NCBI GenBank assembly: GCA_964605235.1
Contig: CAZSBB010000035.1
Location: 4,337 to 68,336 of the forward strand
Reading direction: 5' to 3'
From: CAZSBB01 sp964605235
GTDB taxonomy: Bacteria > Planctomycetota > Phycisphaerae > Phycisphaerales > Phycisphaeraceae
Length of the DNA: 64,000 nt
The notes below the pieces were generated by a model. That model was given only the letters and a program-made list of their open reading frames with translations. It had not been told where the DNA came from and searched no databases. Every line of letters begins with the position of its first letter. The first letter of the stretch is position 1. A program made the translations under genes and the position numbers. Positions 6,792 to 15,215 of this stretch are shown piece by piece.

Positions 6792-9064
6792 AGGTAGCCC
6801 TCCGCACGCAGGGCGTACAGGATTTGATTGGCGATCGGCCCCGCCGCGGCGCCACCGCTGCCGGCATACTCGACGATCACCGCCACCACATACGCCGGCC
6901 GGGTCTGCTTCGGGCGCGTGATGATCCCGATGAACCACGCATGATCGCCCGGATCCTTTTCCAACTCGTTGGCGCTGACCTTGCCGTCGGCATCCAGGTC
7001 AAACCACGCCACCTTGCCCGGCCAGGCGGTGCCGCTCTTGCCCGCCACCTGCACGCCCGGGAGGTTGAAGATGACTTCATCATTCACGCGATGCAGCACG
7101 TGCCCGGTGCCGCCGGTGGTGTTGACCGCTTCGTCCAGACCCTGTAGCGTCAGTTGCACGCCGCGTTGGTCCAGATGCAGGTCCAACGCCGGAACGGGCT
7201 GATCGGCGGCCCGGCGAATGAACGTCGGCGGCAGCATCCGTCCCTGCCGCGCCAGCGTGGCGTAAGCATTGGCGGCCTGCAGGACCGTCCACTCCACCGG
7301 ACCCTGGCCGATCGCCATCTGAATGGCGTCCTCAGCGCTGGCGGTGGGGCGCGGCTCGAGGCGCGGCAGGATGCCGTCGTGCTCCGCGCCCAGCCCGCAG
7401 CCGGTTTCATGACCCAGCCCGAAACGCTCATACCAACGGACCAGCGGCCCGATGCCAAAGCGCTGCCCGAGCGTGTAGAAAAACACGTTGCAACTGCGGC
7501 GAATCGCCTCGGGACCATCCAGCGGTCCGTGGCCGATCATCGCCGCTTTGAAGATCCAGCAGCGATTGCGCAGCGGGTGGTCCATATCCAGCGCGCCGTT
7601 GCAGATGATGGTGCTGTCGTAGCCGATCTTGCGGTCGGTGTAAGCGGCGCTGAGCACCAGCGGCTTGATGGTCGAGCCCGGCGGATAAGGCGTGGCGATG
7701 GGGCGGTACACGCGCGGGCGATGTCGCATGGACCACTCGCTGGACCAGAATTCCACCGGCTTTTCCCGCAGGTCCTGCATGCTGAAGCCCGGCACCGTCA
7801 CCGCGGCGAGCACTTCCCCGCTGGCGATGTCCAGCACCACGGCCGCGCCGTCGAGCGGCTCGGGTTTCACATCTTCCGACGCGCTGGCGCTGTGCCAGAA
7901 TTGCCGCCGCATCAATCCCACGCGTTCGTCCTGGCTCATCACCGCGGCGATTCGTGCCTGCAGGCGCACGTCCAGCGTCAGCGTGATGTCCTGGCCGGCG
8001 GTGGGTTCGCGCCGCCGGGTGGTGTGGGTTTCCCGGTTGACGACTTGTTCGCCGCGCGTGCCGCGCAGGATTGGCTCGGCACTGCGCTCGGCGCCCCAGG
8101 CGCCCACCAAGTCGCCTTCGCGGTAGCCGCGGTAGTCGATCAGCAACAGGTCGCCCAGCCGGGAGGTGATAAACGGCTGCTGTTCCAGGTATTCGTCCGA
8201 TTCCCACATGCGCCGGAGCTGCCCCACCGCATGCAGGGCGACGCCGTCGATGGTCAGTTCCACGGGCTTGGCTTGCCGCAGCGGCGTAGGGAAGTGGCTG
8301 CGGTCCAGCTCGATGGTGATGGATTCCAGCGGATACGCCCGGCGTTGGGAATCAATCACGCGCACCTGCCGCCAGACGCTCTGGCGATCGCCGCTGTACT
8401 GCGCGACCAGCTTGCCCAGCGAAAGGCGCGTGGGCGCGTCGATGCCGCTGACCACCGAGTGGAACTGCTGCTGCTCGGCGACCGGGCCGGCGACATCGCG
8501 CAGCCGAATGTCCTGGTTGCTCTCGCGCGCCTGTCGGCGGCGATTCGCCCAGATGTAGGTCGCCAGCCGTTGCACCCGCGCCACGATCGCCGCCCGGCGC
8601 TGTTCGATCTCCGCCAGCGGCACGCCCTCCGCCTGCGCCAGCAGCGCCCATAGTTCCTGCACCTGCGTTTCATACGGCGGCAGGAAGGCTTTGATCGCCT
8701 CTTCACGCTGCCGTTCGTCCCATTGGTACCACTGACTGCGGTGCTCGTCGGCGGCATCCAGTCGGGCGCGGTCATACGCCCAGCGCCCCGACAGCACGCG
8801 GTAATGCACCGCGGCGTCGTAGGCCGGCTCATCCCGGGCGAGCACCTGGCCATGGCGGTCGAGGATGCGCCCCCGCACGGTGTCGATGAAGGTGCGCTGC
8901 ACCAGCACCGATTCGGCGCGCTGCCGCCACCACGCTCCGCGCGCGACGGTGAGATAGATCAGCCGCAGCGCCAGCACGCCGCTCACGACCGCCATCAGCG
9001 CCACCAGCAGCAACAGCCGCCGATGGAACATGCTGGGAATCAGATTGCGAAGAGGATTACGCAT
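6788..9064 (-). CDS. mrdA: Class B penicillin-binding protein (PBP2/MrdA-like) with EF-hand-like insert
   Basis: 758 residues, longer than the roughly 630 of E. coli PBP2. One N-terminal membrane helix (about residues 14-36) is followed by a long pedestal region and then the transpeptidase domain with all three active-site motifs: SxxK at Ser464 (STIK), SxN at Ser524 (SCN) and KSGT at 676-679. After KSGT comes a canonical-looking EF-hand calcium loop, D-L-D-A-D-G-K-V-S-A-N-E at residues 689-700, just before the strand HAWFIGII. The protein crosslinks peptidoglycan with RodA, which is encoded next. Part of the extra length is in the region between residues 90 and 200. Confidence 0.95.
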   Translation of the reverse strand: MRNPLRNLIPSMFHRRLLLLVALMAVVSGVLALRLIYLTVARGAWWRQRAESVLVQRTFIDTVRGRILDRHGQVLARDEPAYDAAVHYRVLSGRWAYDRARLDAADEHRSQWYQWDERQREEAIKAFLPPYETQVQELWALLAQAEGVPLAEIEQRRAAIVARVQRLATYIWANRRRQARESNQDIRLRDVAGPVAEQQQFHSVVSGIDAPTRLSLGKLVAQYSGDRQSVWRQVRVIDSQRRAYPLESITIELDRSHFPTPLRQAKPVELTIDGVALHAVGQLRRMWESDEYLEQQPFITSRLGDLLLIDYRGYREGDLVGAWGAERSAEPILRGTRGEQVVNRETHTTRRREPTAGQDITLTLDVRLQARIAAVMSQDERVGLMRRQFWHSASASEDVKPEPLDGAAVVLDIASGEVLAAVTVPGFSMQDLREKPVEFWSSEWSMRHRPRVYRPIATPYPPGSTIKPLVLSAAYTDRKIGYDSTIICNGALDMDHPLRNRCWIFKAAMIGHGPLDGPEAIRRSCNVFFYTLGQRFGIGPLVRWYERFGLGHETGCGLGAEHDGILPRLEPRPTASAEDAIQMAIGQGPVEWTVLQAANAYATLARQGRMLPPTFIRRAADQPVPALDLHLDQRGVQLTLQGLDEAVNTTGGTGHVLHRVNDEVIFNLPGVQVAGKSGTAWPGKVAWFDLDADGKVSANELEKDPGDHAWFIGIITRPKQTRPAYVVAVIVEYAGSGGAAAGPIANQILYALRAEGYL

Positions 9065-9162
9065 CGCCCGCCCTGGCGCAGCTACACCCGCGTCGCGGCT
9101 TGCGGCGCTTCGGCTCCGTCAGCGGGGATTATAGGGTTGGCGGCGTGGCGGACGCCGCCGGG

Positions 9163-9576
9163 TCATATCCCGTCGTGGATATGCTCCAGCAGTTCGAGCA
9201 TCAGCTTGTTGCGCTGCACCGCCCGTTGCTTCCTGGCGACCTCGTCATCGGTCAGCGCCACCCGGGCTTCAGCTTCCTTGAGCGCCGCCTGGGTGTCCTG
9301 ACGCACGATTTCCTCCGCCGGGATGGTTTCGTGAGTCAGCAGGGTCAGGCGATTGTCCTTGACCTGGGCGAACCCGCCGCCGACGAAGAACCAGCGTGAA
9401 CCGCCGGCCGCGAAGTCCAACCGCAGCGGCCCATCGCCGAGCTTCACCAGCATCGGGGCGCGCTGGGGGGCGACGCCGGTCAGGCCGTCCCACGCCGGCA
9501 CGGAGGCGTAGGTCACCGCGCTGTCGAGCACCTGCCGTTCGGGCGTCACCACCGTGCAATTGAACGAGTCAGCCAT
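9163..9576 (-). CDS. atpC: ATP synthase epsilon subunit (F1)
   Basis: About 137 residues with the start at MADSFNCTVVTPERQVL; a longer frame to 9627 lacks support. The N-terminal beta domain (TPERQVLDSAVTYASVPAWDGLTGVAPQRAPM) is typical of epsilon. The C-terminal helical hairpin has the EEAEARVAL-like pattern (ALKEAEARVALTDDEVARKQRAVQRNKLMLE). Epsilon couples rotation to catalysis and can inhibit ATP hydrolysis. No other atp gene is within the window; upstream lies the MazF-type pair and downstream mrdA. It is therefore separated from atpD, which usually precedes it. Confidence 0.9.
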   Translation of the reverse strand: MADSFNCTVVTPERQVLDSAVTYASVPAWDGLTGVAPQRAPMLVKLGDGPLRLDFAAGGSRWFFVGGGFAQVKDNRLTLLTHETIPAEEIVRQDTQAALKEAEARVALTDDEVARKQRAVQRNKLMLELLEHIHDGI

Positions 9577-9722
9577 GAAAGCAGTCTCCGGGTCTGCCCC
9601 CGGAGGGTGGACCCGATTCATCGGCACGGCGGCCGGGGTCTTTCCGAGGGGGGATTGCGGATTCTAGGTGGGGGGCGGTGGGTGTCAAACTTGCGGGTTG
9701 AAGGGGAGCCTGGGTTGGCGGT

Positions 9723-10067
9723 TTAGTCCAGTTCGAGTACGAGTTTGAGATGATCGGCGATCATGGTCAGCACGGCCGGACTAACCCGTCCCAAAGGGCC
9801 GTGCAGACGAGCTTTGGAGATCGTGCGAATCTGGTCGCAAAGTATCCAACTGTCTTTGGTCAACCCGCCCACCCCACGCTGGACGTGAATGTGCAAGGGA
9901 ATGTTGCGGCGGGTTCCAGTGATGGGGATGACGGTGACCAGGCCTGATGGCCCTTGATTCAGTGCGTCGGTGGAAACGACCACCGCGGGGCGCATACGTC
10001 CTTGCTCATGCCCAATGACTGGATCAAGCTGCACCCGCCAGATTTCCCCACGCGCTGGATGTCGCAC
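9723..10067 (-). CDS. PemK/MazF-family endoribonuclease toxin
   Basis: About 114 residues from GTG 10067. Family signatures are RGEIWRVQLDPVIGHEQGRMRPAVVVS at the N-terminus and ITGTRRNIPLHIHV and DQIRTISKARL further on. These proteins cleave mRNA at short sequence motifs. The GTG lies three bases after the antitoxin stop, with GGAGGACTGAGG as ribosome site, so the two genes are translated together. A longer frame to 10112 would overlap the antitoxin gene and is less likely. Confidence 0.88.
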   Translation of the reverse strand: MRHPARGEIWRVQLDPVIGHEQGRMRPAVVVSTDALNQGPSGLVTVIPITGTRRNIPLHIHVQRGVGGLTKDSWILCDQIRTISKARLHGPLGRVSPAVLTMIADHLKLVLELD

Positions 10068-10069
10068 CC

Positions 10070-10318
10070 TCAGTCCTCCGCCGTTGCATCCACATCCTGC
10101 GCCAATTCCCACAAGGCTTGTTCGGCGCGGTCGGCCGCGGCGGCTTTGGCGTCGCGTTTCAGTTCCAGATAGCCCTGGTTGGTGGCATCGAAAATAAACT
10201 TACGCCGCAGGTCAGCAATTGCATCGCTCATGAGTTCCCCCATGGGTCGGTGGGTCTGGTCGGACAACTGCCTGAGCAGCTTGTGGTCCTCGGGCCCGAT
10301 TCGCACAGAATGCGCCAT
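10070..10318 (-). CDS. Antitoxin partner of the MazF-type toxin
   Basis: 82 residues beginning MAHSVRIGPEDHKLLRQLSDQTHRPMGELMSDAIADLRRKF. The N-terminal segment looks like a ribbon-helix-helix DNA-binding fold (strand SVRIG, then two helices). The C-terminal Ala/Glu-rich helix would bind the toxin. GTGGAG lies just upstream of ATG 10318. A longer frame to 10393 adds residues without family character. Position directly before the toxin supports the role; by analogy it may repress its own promoter. Confidence 0.78.
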   Translation of the reverse strand: MAHSVRIGPEDHKLLRQLSDQTHRPMGELMSDAIADLRRKFIFDATNQGYLELKRDAKAAAADRAEQALWELAQDVDATAED

Positions 10319-10389
10319 GGTCAACTCCACCGGCCAAAGCAGGAACCCCTGCGGAATCCAAAAGGAGTGTAGCGCGGTTATGTCGCGCG

Positions 10390-10764
10390 TCAAGTCGACA
10401 TATTTGTCGCGTGATTAGTTGATGAGCGGGGGTTAACTGCTTCCGAAAGATCCACGCGCGTCGCCAGCTTGACCGACACGCTGGCGCTGGTGGGGTCGCT
10501 GCCCGCCAGCAGCGCGACGAGGAAGCCGTTGGCGTCGACTTCGGTGTGATGCAGGTCCAGTTGCACGTCCACCATTCCGCGAAAGCCGGTGGCGTCACCC
10601 GCCCGCAGCACGTCGGCGATCACGTTTTCCAGGATTTCCCCGGCGGCGACGGCTGGACGTGAACTGCGACTGGAGGGGTTGGCTGGGGTGGTCATGTTTT
10701 CACTTGCACTGCCAGAGGTCTGGTAGCTGCGCGGGACACGGCGTTGGCGCGGGCCGATGCTCAT
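10390..10764 (-). CDS. Unknown protein, third gene of a coupled three-gene cassette
   Basis: 124 residues; I do not recognise the family. A Ser/Arg/Pro-rich N-terminus (about 40 residues) is followed by EILENVIADVLRAG and alternating hydrophobic strands (MVDVQLDLHHTEVDANGFLVALLAG, ASVSVKLATRV). This suggests a small beta-sandwich. The ATG overlaps the stop of the preceding gene by four bases (ATGA). No signal peptide or membrane helix is visible. The function is unknown; the tight coupling suggests that it acts with the two proteins upstream. Confidence 0.6.
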   Translation of the reverse strand: MSIGPRQRRVPRSYQTSGSASENMTTPANPSSRSSRPAVAAGEILENVIADVLRAGDATGFRGMVDVQLDLHHTEVDANGFLVALLAGSDPTSASVSVKLATRVDLSEAVNPRSSTNHATNMST

Positions 10765-11054
10765 GAGGGGGATGCTCCCGACACGCTGACGCCGACGTCT
10801 GGCGAAATCTGACCCGACAGCCGCAGCGGCCAGCCGTCCTGACCATCGAGCACCAACTCATCGGGCTGCGCGAATCGACAACGCACCGACAAGTCGAAGC
10901 TGACCGGCCCGACGATCAGCGCCCGCGCCTGGTCGGTCGGGACCATGGCGGAGTCCCGGCTGACCCGGCTGAGCGTTTTCTGCAGCGCCAGCAACAACCC
11001 ATCGAGCGTGGCTGGCGCTGCGTTCGTGGTTTCCACCGGATCGGATGACATCAC
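10761..11054 (-). CDS. Unknown small protein, second gene of the cassette
   Basis: 97 residues, not recognised. A helical N-terminal part (TLDGLLLALQKTLSRVSRDSAM) is followed by a beta-rich part (VGPVSFDLSVRCRF, DGWPLRLSGQISPDVGVSVS). The pattern of a helix plus a strand reading VGPVxFDLxV is repeated loosely in the third gene, so the two may be distant paralogues. It overlaps its neighbours on both sides by ATGA, which implies translational coupling. No transmembrane segment. Confidence 0.6.
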   Translation of the reverse strand: MMSSDPVETTNAAPATLDGLLLALQKTLSRVSRDSAMVPTDQARALIVGPVSFDLSVRCRFAQPDELVLDGQDGWPLRLSGQISPDVGVSVSGASPS

Positions 11055-11578
11055 GGGTTGTCTCCGTTGCTGACCACGCCTGCCACGCCGGGCACGGTCG
11101 CCGCAACGCCGGTGAGTTTGGCGATGGCGACGTCGAGCGTCTGCGGGGTCAGCGTGACGCCCAGCGTGTCGAGGTATTCCTTGAGCGAGACGGTCGCGTT
11201 GTTGGAGAAGGCGTACTGGGCGCGAGCGTGCAGCACGCTTTCGCTGCTGGATTCAGCCATGAAGCCGAACGTCCCCGCCGCCTGGAAGACGCTGACGCCC
11301 AGGCCCAGCGATAGGCCGGTCTCCAGCCGTTCGACGCAAGCCACGCGCAACTGGATCGCTGCGGAAACCTGGGCGTCGAGCTTCCACACCGGCGCCAGCG
11401 CCAGATGCTGGTCGATGATCGCCTGGCGCGTCGGCTCATCCGCCTGCCGCAGCAGTTCTCCCACCGTGCGCAACCACTCCGCCCACGTCTGCCGTTGCGT
11501 TCGGGCTGCCTGCACCATCGCCTGGGCGGGCGCGGTGAACAACGTGGCGAACACCTGGGCGACATCTTCACGAGCCAT
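11051..11578 (-). CDS. Unknown protein, first gene of the cassette
   Basis: 175 residues. The start ATG 11578 has a strong ribosome site (CCGGAGGATTCATC). The N-terminal half is helical (VFATLFTAPAQAMVQAARTQR then WAEWLRTVGELL). The middle is beta-rich (KLDAQVSAAIQLRVA), and a Ser-rich segment (AESSSES) is followed by AQYAFSNNATVSLKEYLDTLG. The layout is faintly reminiscent of proteins annotated DUF2589, but this is an impression, not a match. It leads an operon of three overlapping genes of unknown function. A 6-bp inverted repeat (GGTGAC/GTCACC, 11610-11627) lies in its leader. Confidence 0.6.
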   Translation of the reverse strand: MAREDVAQVFATLFTAPAQAMVQAARTQRQTWAEWLRTVGELLRQADEPTRQAIIDQHLALAPVWKLDAQVSAAIQLRVACVERLETGLSLGLGVSVFQAAGTFGFMAESSSESVLHARAQYAFSNNATVSLKEYLDTLGVTLTPQTLDVAIAKLTGVAATVPGVAGVVSNGDNP

Positions 11579-11888
11579 GATGAATCCTCCGGAAAAAGAG
11601 CCAGATTCGGGTGACACCAAAGTCACCGTACCGCTTGCCGGGCGGAATTTGCCAGTCTGGCGGCGCGGGCGATTTTTGCTAGTCGGCCCGGCGGATGCTT
11701 GACCCGGCTGGCGTGGGGACGGATCATGCTTGAATCACCAGCTCGCCACGGGATGGGGTTCGCCGCACGTCAGCCAGCGCAAATCATCTGCTGTTGATGG
11801 ACGTCCGTTCATAGCATCAATGTTGCGCGCGCTGAGTCGGCACGGCATGCACCGGCGCCGCGCGTGATGCGGCATGACTGGGGGTTTC
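11579..11888. promoter_or_regulatory. Divergent intergenic region with small inverted repeat
   Basis: 310 bases between the minus-strand three-gene cassette and the plus-strand DUF2339 gene, so promoters for both should lie here. I see a 6-bp inverted repeat GGTGAC-N6-GTCACC at 11610-11627, close to the cassette start, which could be an operator or a leader hairpin. I could not identify convincing -35/-10 boxes. No ORF with coding character is visible. Confidence 0.4.
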
Positions 11889-14800
11889 ATGTTTGAAGAG
11901 CTGTTTTCCTGCTTCGGGTTCTGCTGGCAGCTGCTGACCTTCATTCTGGTGTTGCGCGCCATCGAGCGCGCGGGTCAGGCGAATAAGTTTGCCAAAGAAC
12001 TGGCGGAGGAAGTCGACCTGTTGCGCCGGCAGGTCAATCGACTGGCCAAGCCCGACCTTCCCCCAACGCTGGAACGCCACCGGCCGGAAGCGGCTTCACG
12101 CGCAGCGGAATCGACCGCTCCCGCAACCGTGCCGACGGCCCAGTCGGCTGGCGCGTCCGATGATCTGACCAGCGCTGCCGCACAGCTTCAGCAGGCAATG
12201 CCCGGCTCGCCTGCGCCTGCCCCGACACCTCCGTTGTCGCAGCAACGCCAACCCGCGCGCACGTATGCCGCCGCGCTGTCGTCAATCCCGCGTCCGCCCC
12301 AGTCGCTGGCGTCGCATCCCGTGGAACAGCCGTCCGTCACGCCACCCGCGCCGACGCCGACTGCACCCCATCCGCTGAACGTCGCGCTCGACGCCCTGCG
12401 GGAGCGCGTCCAATCCCTCACCGGCGAACAAATCCTCGTGCGCGCGATGGTGCTCGTCGGCGGCCTCGCCCTGGCGATGGCGGGTATCTATTTCGCCAAG
12501 TATTCCTACGACCAGGGCCTCCTGCCTCCGGGCGTGCGGCTGTCATTGGGCGCTGGCTTCGGCTTGATCCTCATCGGCTTGGGCGCCTGGCTGCACACCC
12601 GCTCGGCGCGCGTGGCGCAATCCGCGGTGGCGGCCGGCGTGGCGGTGCTGTTCGCCATCATCCTGGCCGGGCATCATGTCGAGCATCTGTTCCCGCCGCT
12701 GACCACCTTCGCCCTGCTCGCCAGCGCGACCGCTCTGGCAGTGGCGCTCTCGTTGCGGCATGGGGCGTTTGTCGCCCTGCTGGGTTTGCTCGGCGGATTC
12801 GCCACCCCCGCGCTCATCGGCTCCAGCGAGCACAACACCGGCTCCCTCTTTGGTTACCTGCTTATTCTGCAACTGGGTTTACTGGTGGTCATTCGCCGCC
12901 GCGGCTGGTGGTGGCTCTCCCTGCTGATGCTCCTCGGCGGGCAAGGCTGGGGCGTGTTCTGGTTGCTGTTCAACTTCCAGACGGGCGACAGCGCCTGGCT
13001 GGGTTTCTACCTGCTGGTGCTCGGGGCGATGTCGATCTGGACCGCCGGCGATGGTCAGGCGTTGCCCACTTCATCAACACCGGCGGATCGTTCGGATCCC
13101 GATGCCGCTGGCGATGACCTGCAGCGGGTCATGGGGCAGGTGGGGGCGAACCTCAAATCCCGCGCGGCTGTGGGCTGGCTGGGCGGCTTGGCGTGCATTG
13201 CCTTGGCGGCGCTGCTGGTGCCCAAGGGCGGCTATGGCTGGGTCGAGTGGGGTTACTTCGGCTTGCTGGGAGTGGGGGCGGTCACGATCGCCCGCGCCCG
13301 CCCGCTGCGTTGGCCGCTGGTGGTGGTGGCGGCCGTGGTGACGCTGGCGCTGCTGACCATGTGGATTGGTCACGACCTGACGGCGGAGCAGGAACCCTTG
13401 GCGCTGGCGGTGTTGGGCGGCGCCTTCGTGATCTATGCATTAGGCAGCTACGGCTGCGCGTTTGGCAGCGTGTTGAAGCCGCGCTGGGGTTGGCTTTCCG
13501 TCAGCGCCAGCGTGCTGGTGATGTTGCTGCTCTACGCGCACAACCATGCGGCCTGGAGCAAGTGGACCTGGGCGGCGCTGAGCCTGGGCCTCGCCGCAGC
13601 GCACGCGGGGATGGCCACGCCCTGGCTGCGCCGCCGCGCGGTCGATCGCCAGGCCGAGGCGGTGCTGGCGGCCATGGTGACCGGCTGCTGTTTCTACCTG
13701 GCGGTGGCGATGCCCATTGCGTTCGAACGGCGGTGGCTGGCGCTTGGCTGGTCCGTGTTGGTCTTGCTGCTGGCGTTGGCGGATCGCTGGCTGAACATTC
13801 GCACGCTGCGGATCATCCTGACGCTGGTCGCCTGGGGAACGATGGCGCTGTTGCTGCTGGGCTTGCCGGTGCTCGCGCCGCCGCTGGGCACACGCGTGAT
13901 TTTCAATTGGCTGCTCTACGGCTACGGCGTGCCCATGCTCGCATTCGCCGGCGTGGCGTGGACGCTGCGCCGCAGCAGTCAGCGCCAGCTCGCGGAAATA
14001 TTCGACCTGTTCTCCGGCCTATGTCTGCTGGTGCTGGTGACGCTGGAAGTGCGCCATGGCTTCCACCGCGAGCAATGGCTCACGCAACTGCTGCCGCTGC
14101 ACAACCTGTGGGAACTGGGCACCTATCCCACGCTCTGGCTGCTGGTGAGCGCGGGCTTGCTGGCGTATGCGGGCAAGCTGCAGGCGCCGCAGCTCCGCGT
14201 CGTCGCCCTGCTCATCGGCGGGCTGGCGGCCGGGGTGTTGCTCGGCGGCCTGGGCGTGGTGCTCAACCCGTTGTGGGGCCAGTTTGAAGTCGTCGGCCGG
14301 CGCGGGCTCACCATGTTGCTCTACAGCTATGGCACGCCCGGTGTGCTGCTGATCGCGCTGGCGTGGTGGCTGCATCGGCGCGGGGAGAACGCCAGCGCCG
14401 CCGGGGCGGGCGTGGTGGGCACGTTGACCTTACTGTTGCTGCTGAATCTGGAAATCCGTCACGGCTTCCGCGGCCGCATGCATGCAGATGACTTGCTGCA
14501 AGCGGGCAACCTGTGGGAATGGGGCACCTACGCCGTCGTCTGGCTGCTCGGCTGCGCGGGGCTGGGCTGGGCCCAGCAGCGTTGGCAGATGCGCACGCTG
14601 GGCCAGTTGGCGCAGTTCCTGGGCACGGTGGCCGTCGCCTACATTTTGCTGGGTTTATGCGTGATCCTGAATCCGCTCTGGGGTCACCTGCCCGCCGGCG
14701 AGCAGCGCCTGGTCAATGTGCTGTTGTACGCCTATGGCTTGCCGACGGTGATGCTGCTGGGTTTGGGTTTCCGCCTGCGCCAGCTCCAGGTGCGCACGCC

Positions 14801-15188
14801 GGCGGCATTGCTCACCGGCACCGGTTTGCTGGTGCTGTTTGTGCTGGTGAATCTGCAGGTGCGCCAGTGGTTCCATGGCGCCAACCTCGACATCGAACAG
14901 GCGATGAGCAATGCCGAGCGCTACGCCTACTCCGCTGCCTCGGTGGTGCTGGCGACGTTGCTGTTGGTGGCGGGCATCGCCACGCGCAGCCTGCTGGTGC
15001 GCTGGGCGTCGCTGCTGATCATGCTGCTGACCATCGGCAAGACGTTCCTCGACACCCGCAACCTGCAGGATCTCTACCGCGTGGCGTCTTTCCTGGGACT
15101 GGGCATCGCGCTGCTGGCGGTGGGCTTGCTCTACCATCGCTTCGTATTCCGCCGCGATGCGCAAATGCCCGGTGAGCGTGAGATATGA
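11889..15188 (+). CDS. DUF2339 polytopic membrane protein with internal repeats
   Basis: About 1099 residues. The protein begins with a short hydrophobic stretch and a coiled-coil region (ANKFAKELAEEVDLLRRQVNRL). A Pro/Ala-rich linker of roughly 100 residues follows, then some 25 hydrophobic helices to the end. This order is that of DUF2339 predicted membrane proteins, whose function is unknown. The C-terminal third contains three related units, each with L-x-VRHGF or similar, NLWE-GTY and NPLWG...LLYxYGxP. ATG 11889 follows GGGGGT; ATG 11874, five codons earlier, is an alternative. It stands alone between divergent and convergent neighbours. Confidence 0.85.
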   Translation: MFEELFSCFGFCWQLLTFILVLRAIERAGQANKFAKELAEEVDLLRRQVNRLAKPDLPPTLERHRPEAASRAAESTAPATVPTAQSAGASDDLTSAAAQLQQAMPGSPAPAPTPPLSQQRQPARTYAAALSSIPRPPQSLASHPVEQPSVTPPAPTPTAPHPLNVALDALRERVQSLTGEQILVRAMVLVGGLALAMAGIYFAKYSYDQGLLPPGVRLSLGAGFGLILIGLGAWLHTRSARVAQSAVAAGVAVLFAIILAGHHVEHLFPPLTTFALLASATALAVALSLRHGAFVALLGLLGGFATPALIGSSEHNTGSLFGYLLILQLGLLVVIRRRGWWWLSLLMLLGGQGWGVFWLLFNFQTGDSAWLGFYLLVLGAMSIWTAGDGQALPTSSTPADRSDPDAAGDDLQRVMGQVGANLKSRAAVGWLGGLACIALAALLVPKGGYGWVEWGYFGLLGVGAVTIARARPLRWPLVVVAAVVTLALLTMWIGHDLTAEQEPLALAVLGGAFVIYALGSYGCAFGSVLKPRWGWLSVSASVLVMLLLYAHNHAAWSKWTWAALSLGLAAAHAGMATPWLRRRAVDRQAEAVLAAMVTGCCFYLAVAMPIAFERRWLALGWSVLVLLLALADRWLNIRTLRIILTLVAWGTMALLLLGLPVLAPPLGTRVIFNWLLYGYGVPMLAFAGVAWTLRRSSQRQLAEIFDLFSGLCLLVLVTLEVRHGFHREQWLTQLLPLHNLWELGTYPTLWLLVSAGLLAYAGKLQAPQLRVVALLIGGLAAGVLLGGLGVVLNPLWGQFEVVGRRGLTMLLYSYGTPGVLLIALAWWLHRRGENASAAGAGVVGTLTLLLLLNLEIRHGFRGRMHADDLLQAGNLWEWGTYAVVWLLGCAGLGWAQQRWQMRTLGQLAQFLGTVAVAYILLGLCVILNPLWGHLPAGEQRLVNVLLYAYGLPTVMLLGLGFRLRQLQVRTPAALLTGTGLLVLFVLVNLQVRQWFHGANLDIEQAMSNAERYAYSAASVVLATLLLVAGIATRSLLVRWASLLIMLLTIGKTFLDTRNLQDLYRVASFLGLGIALLAVGLLYHRFVFRRDAQMPGEREI

Positions 15189-15215
15189 AACCCGTTGCCG
15201 GCGCTCACCCCGCGC

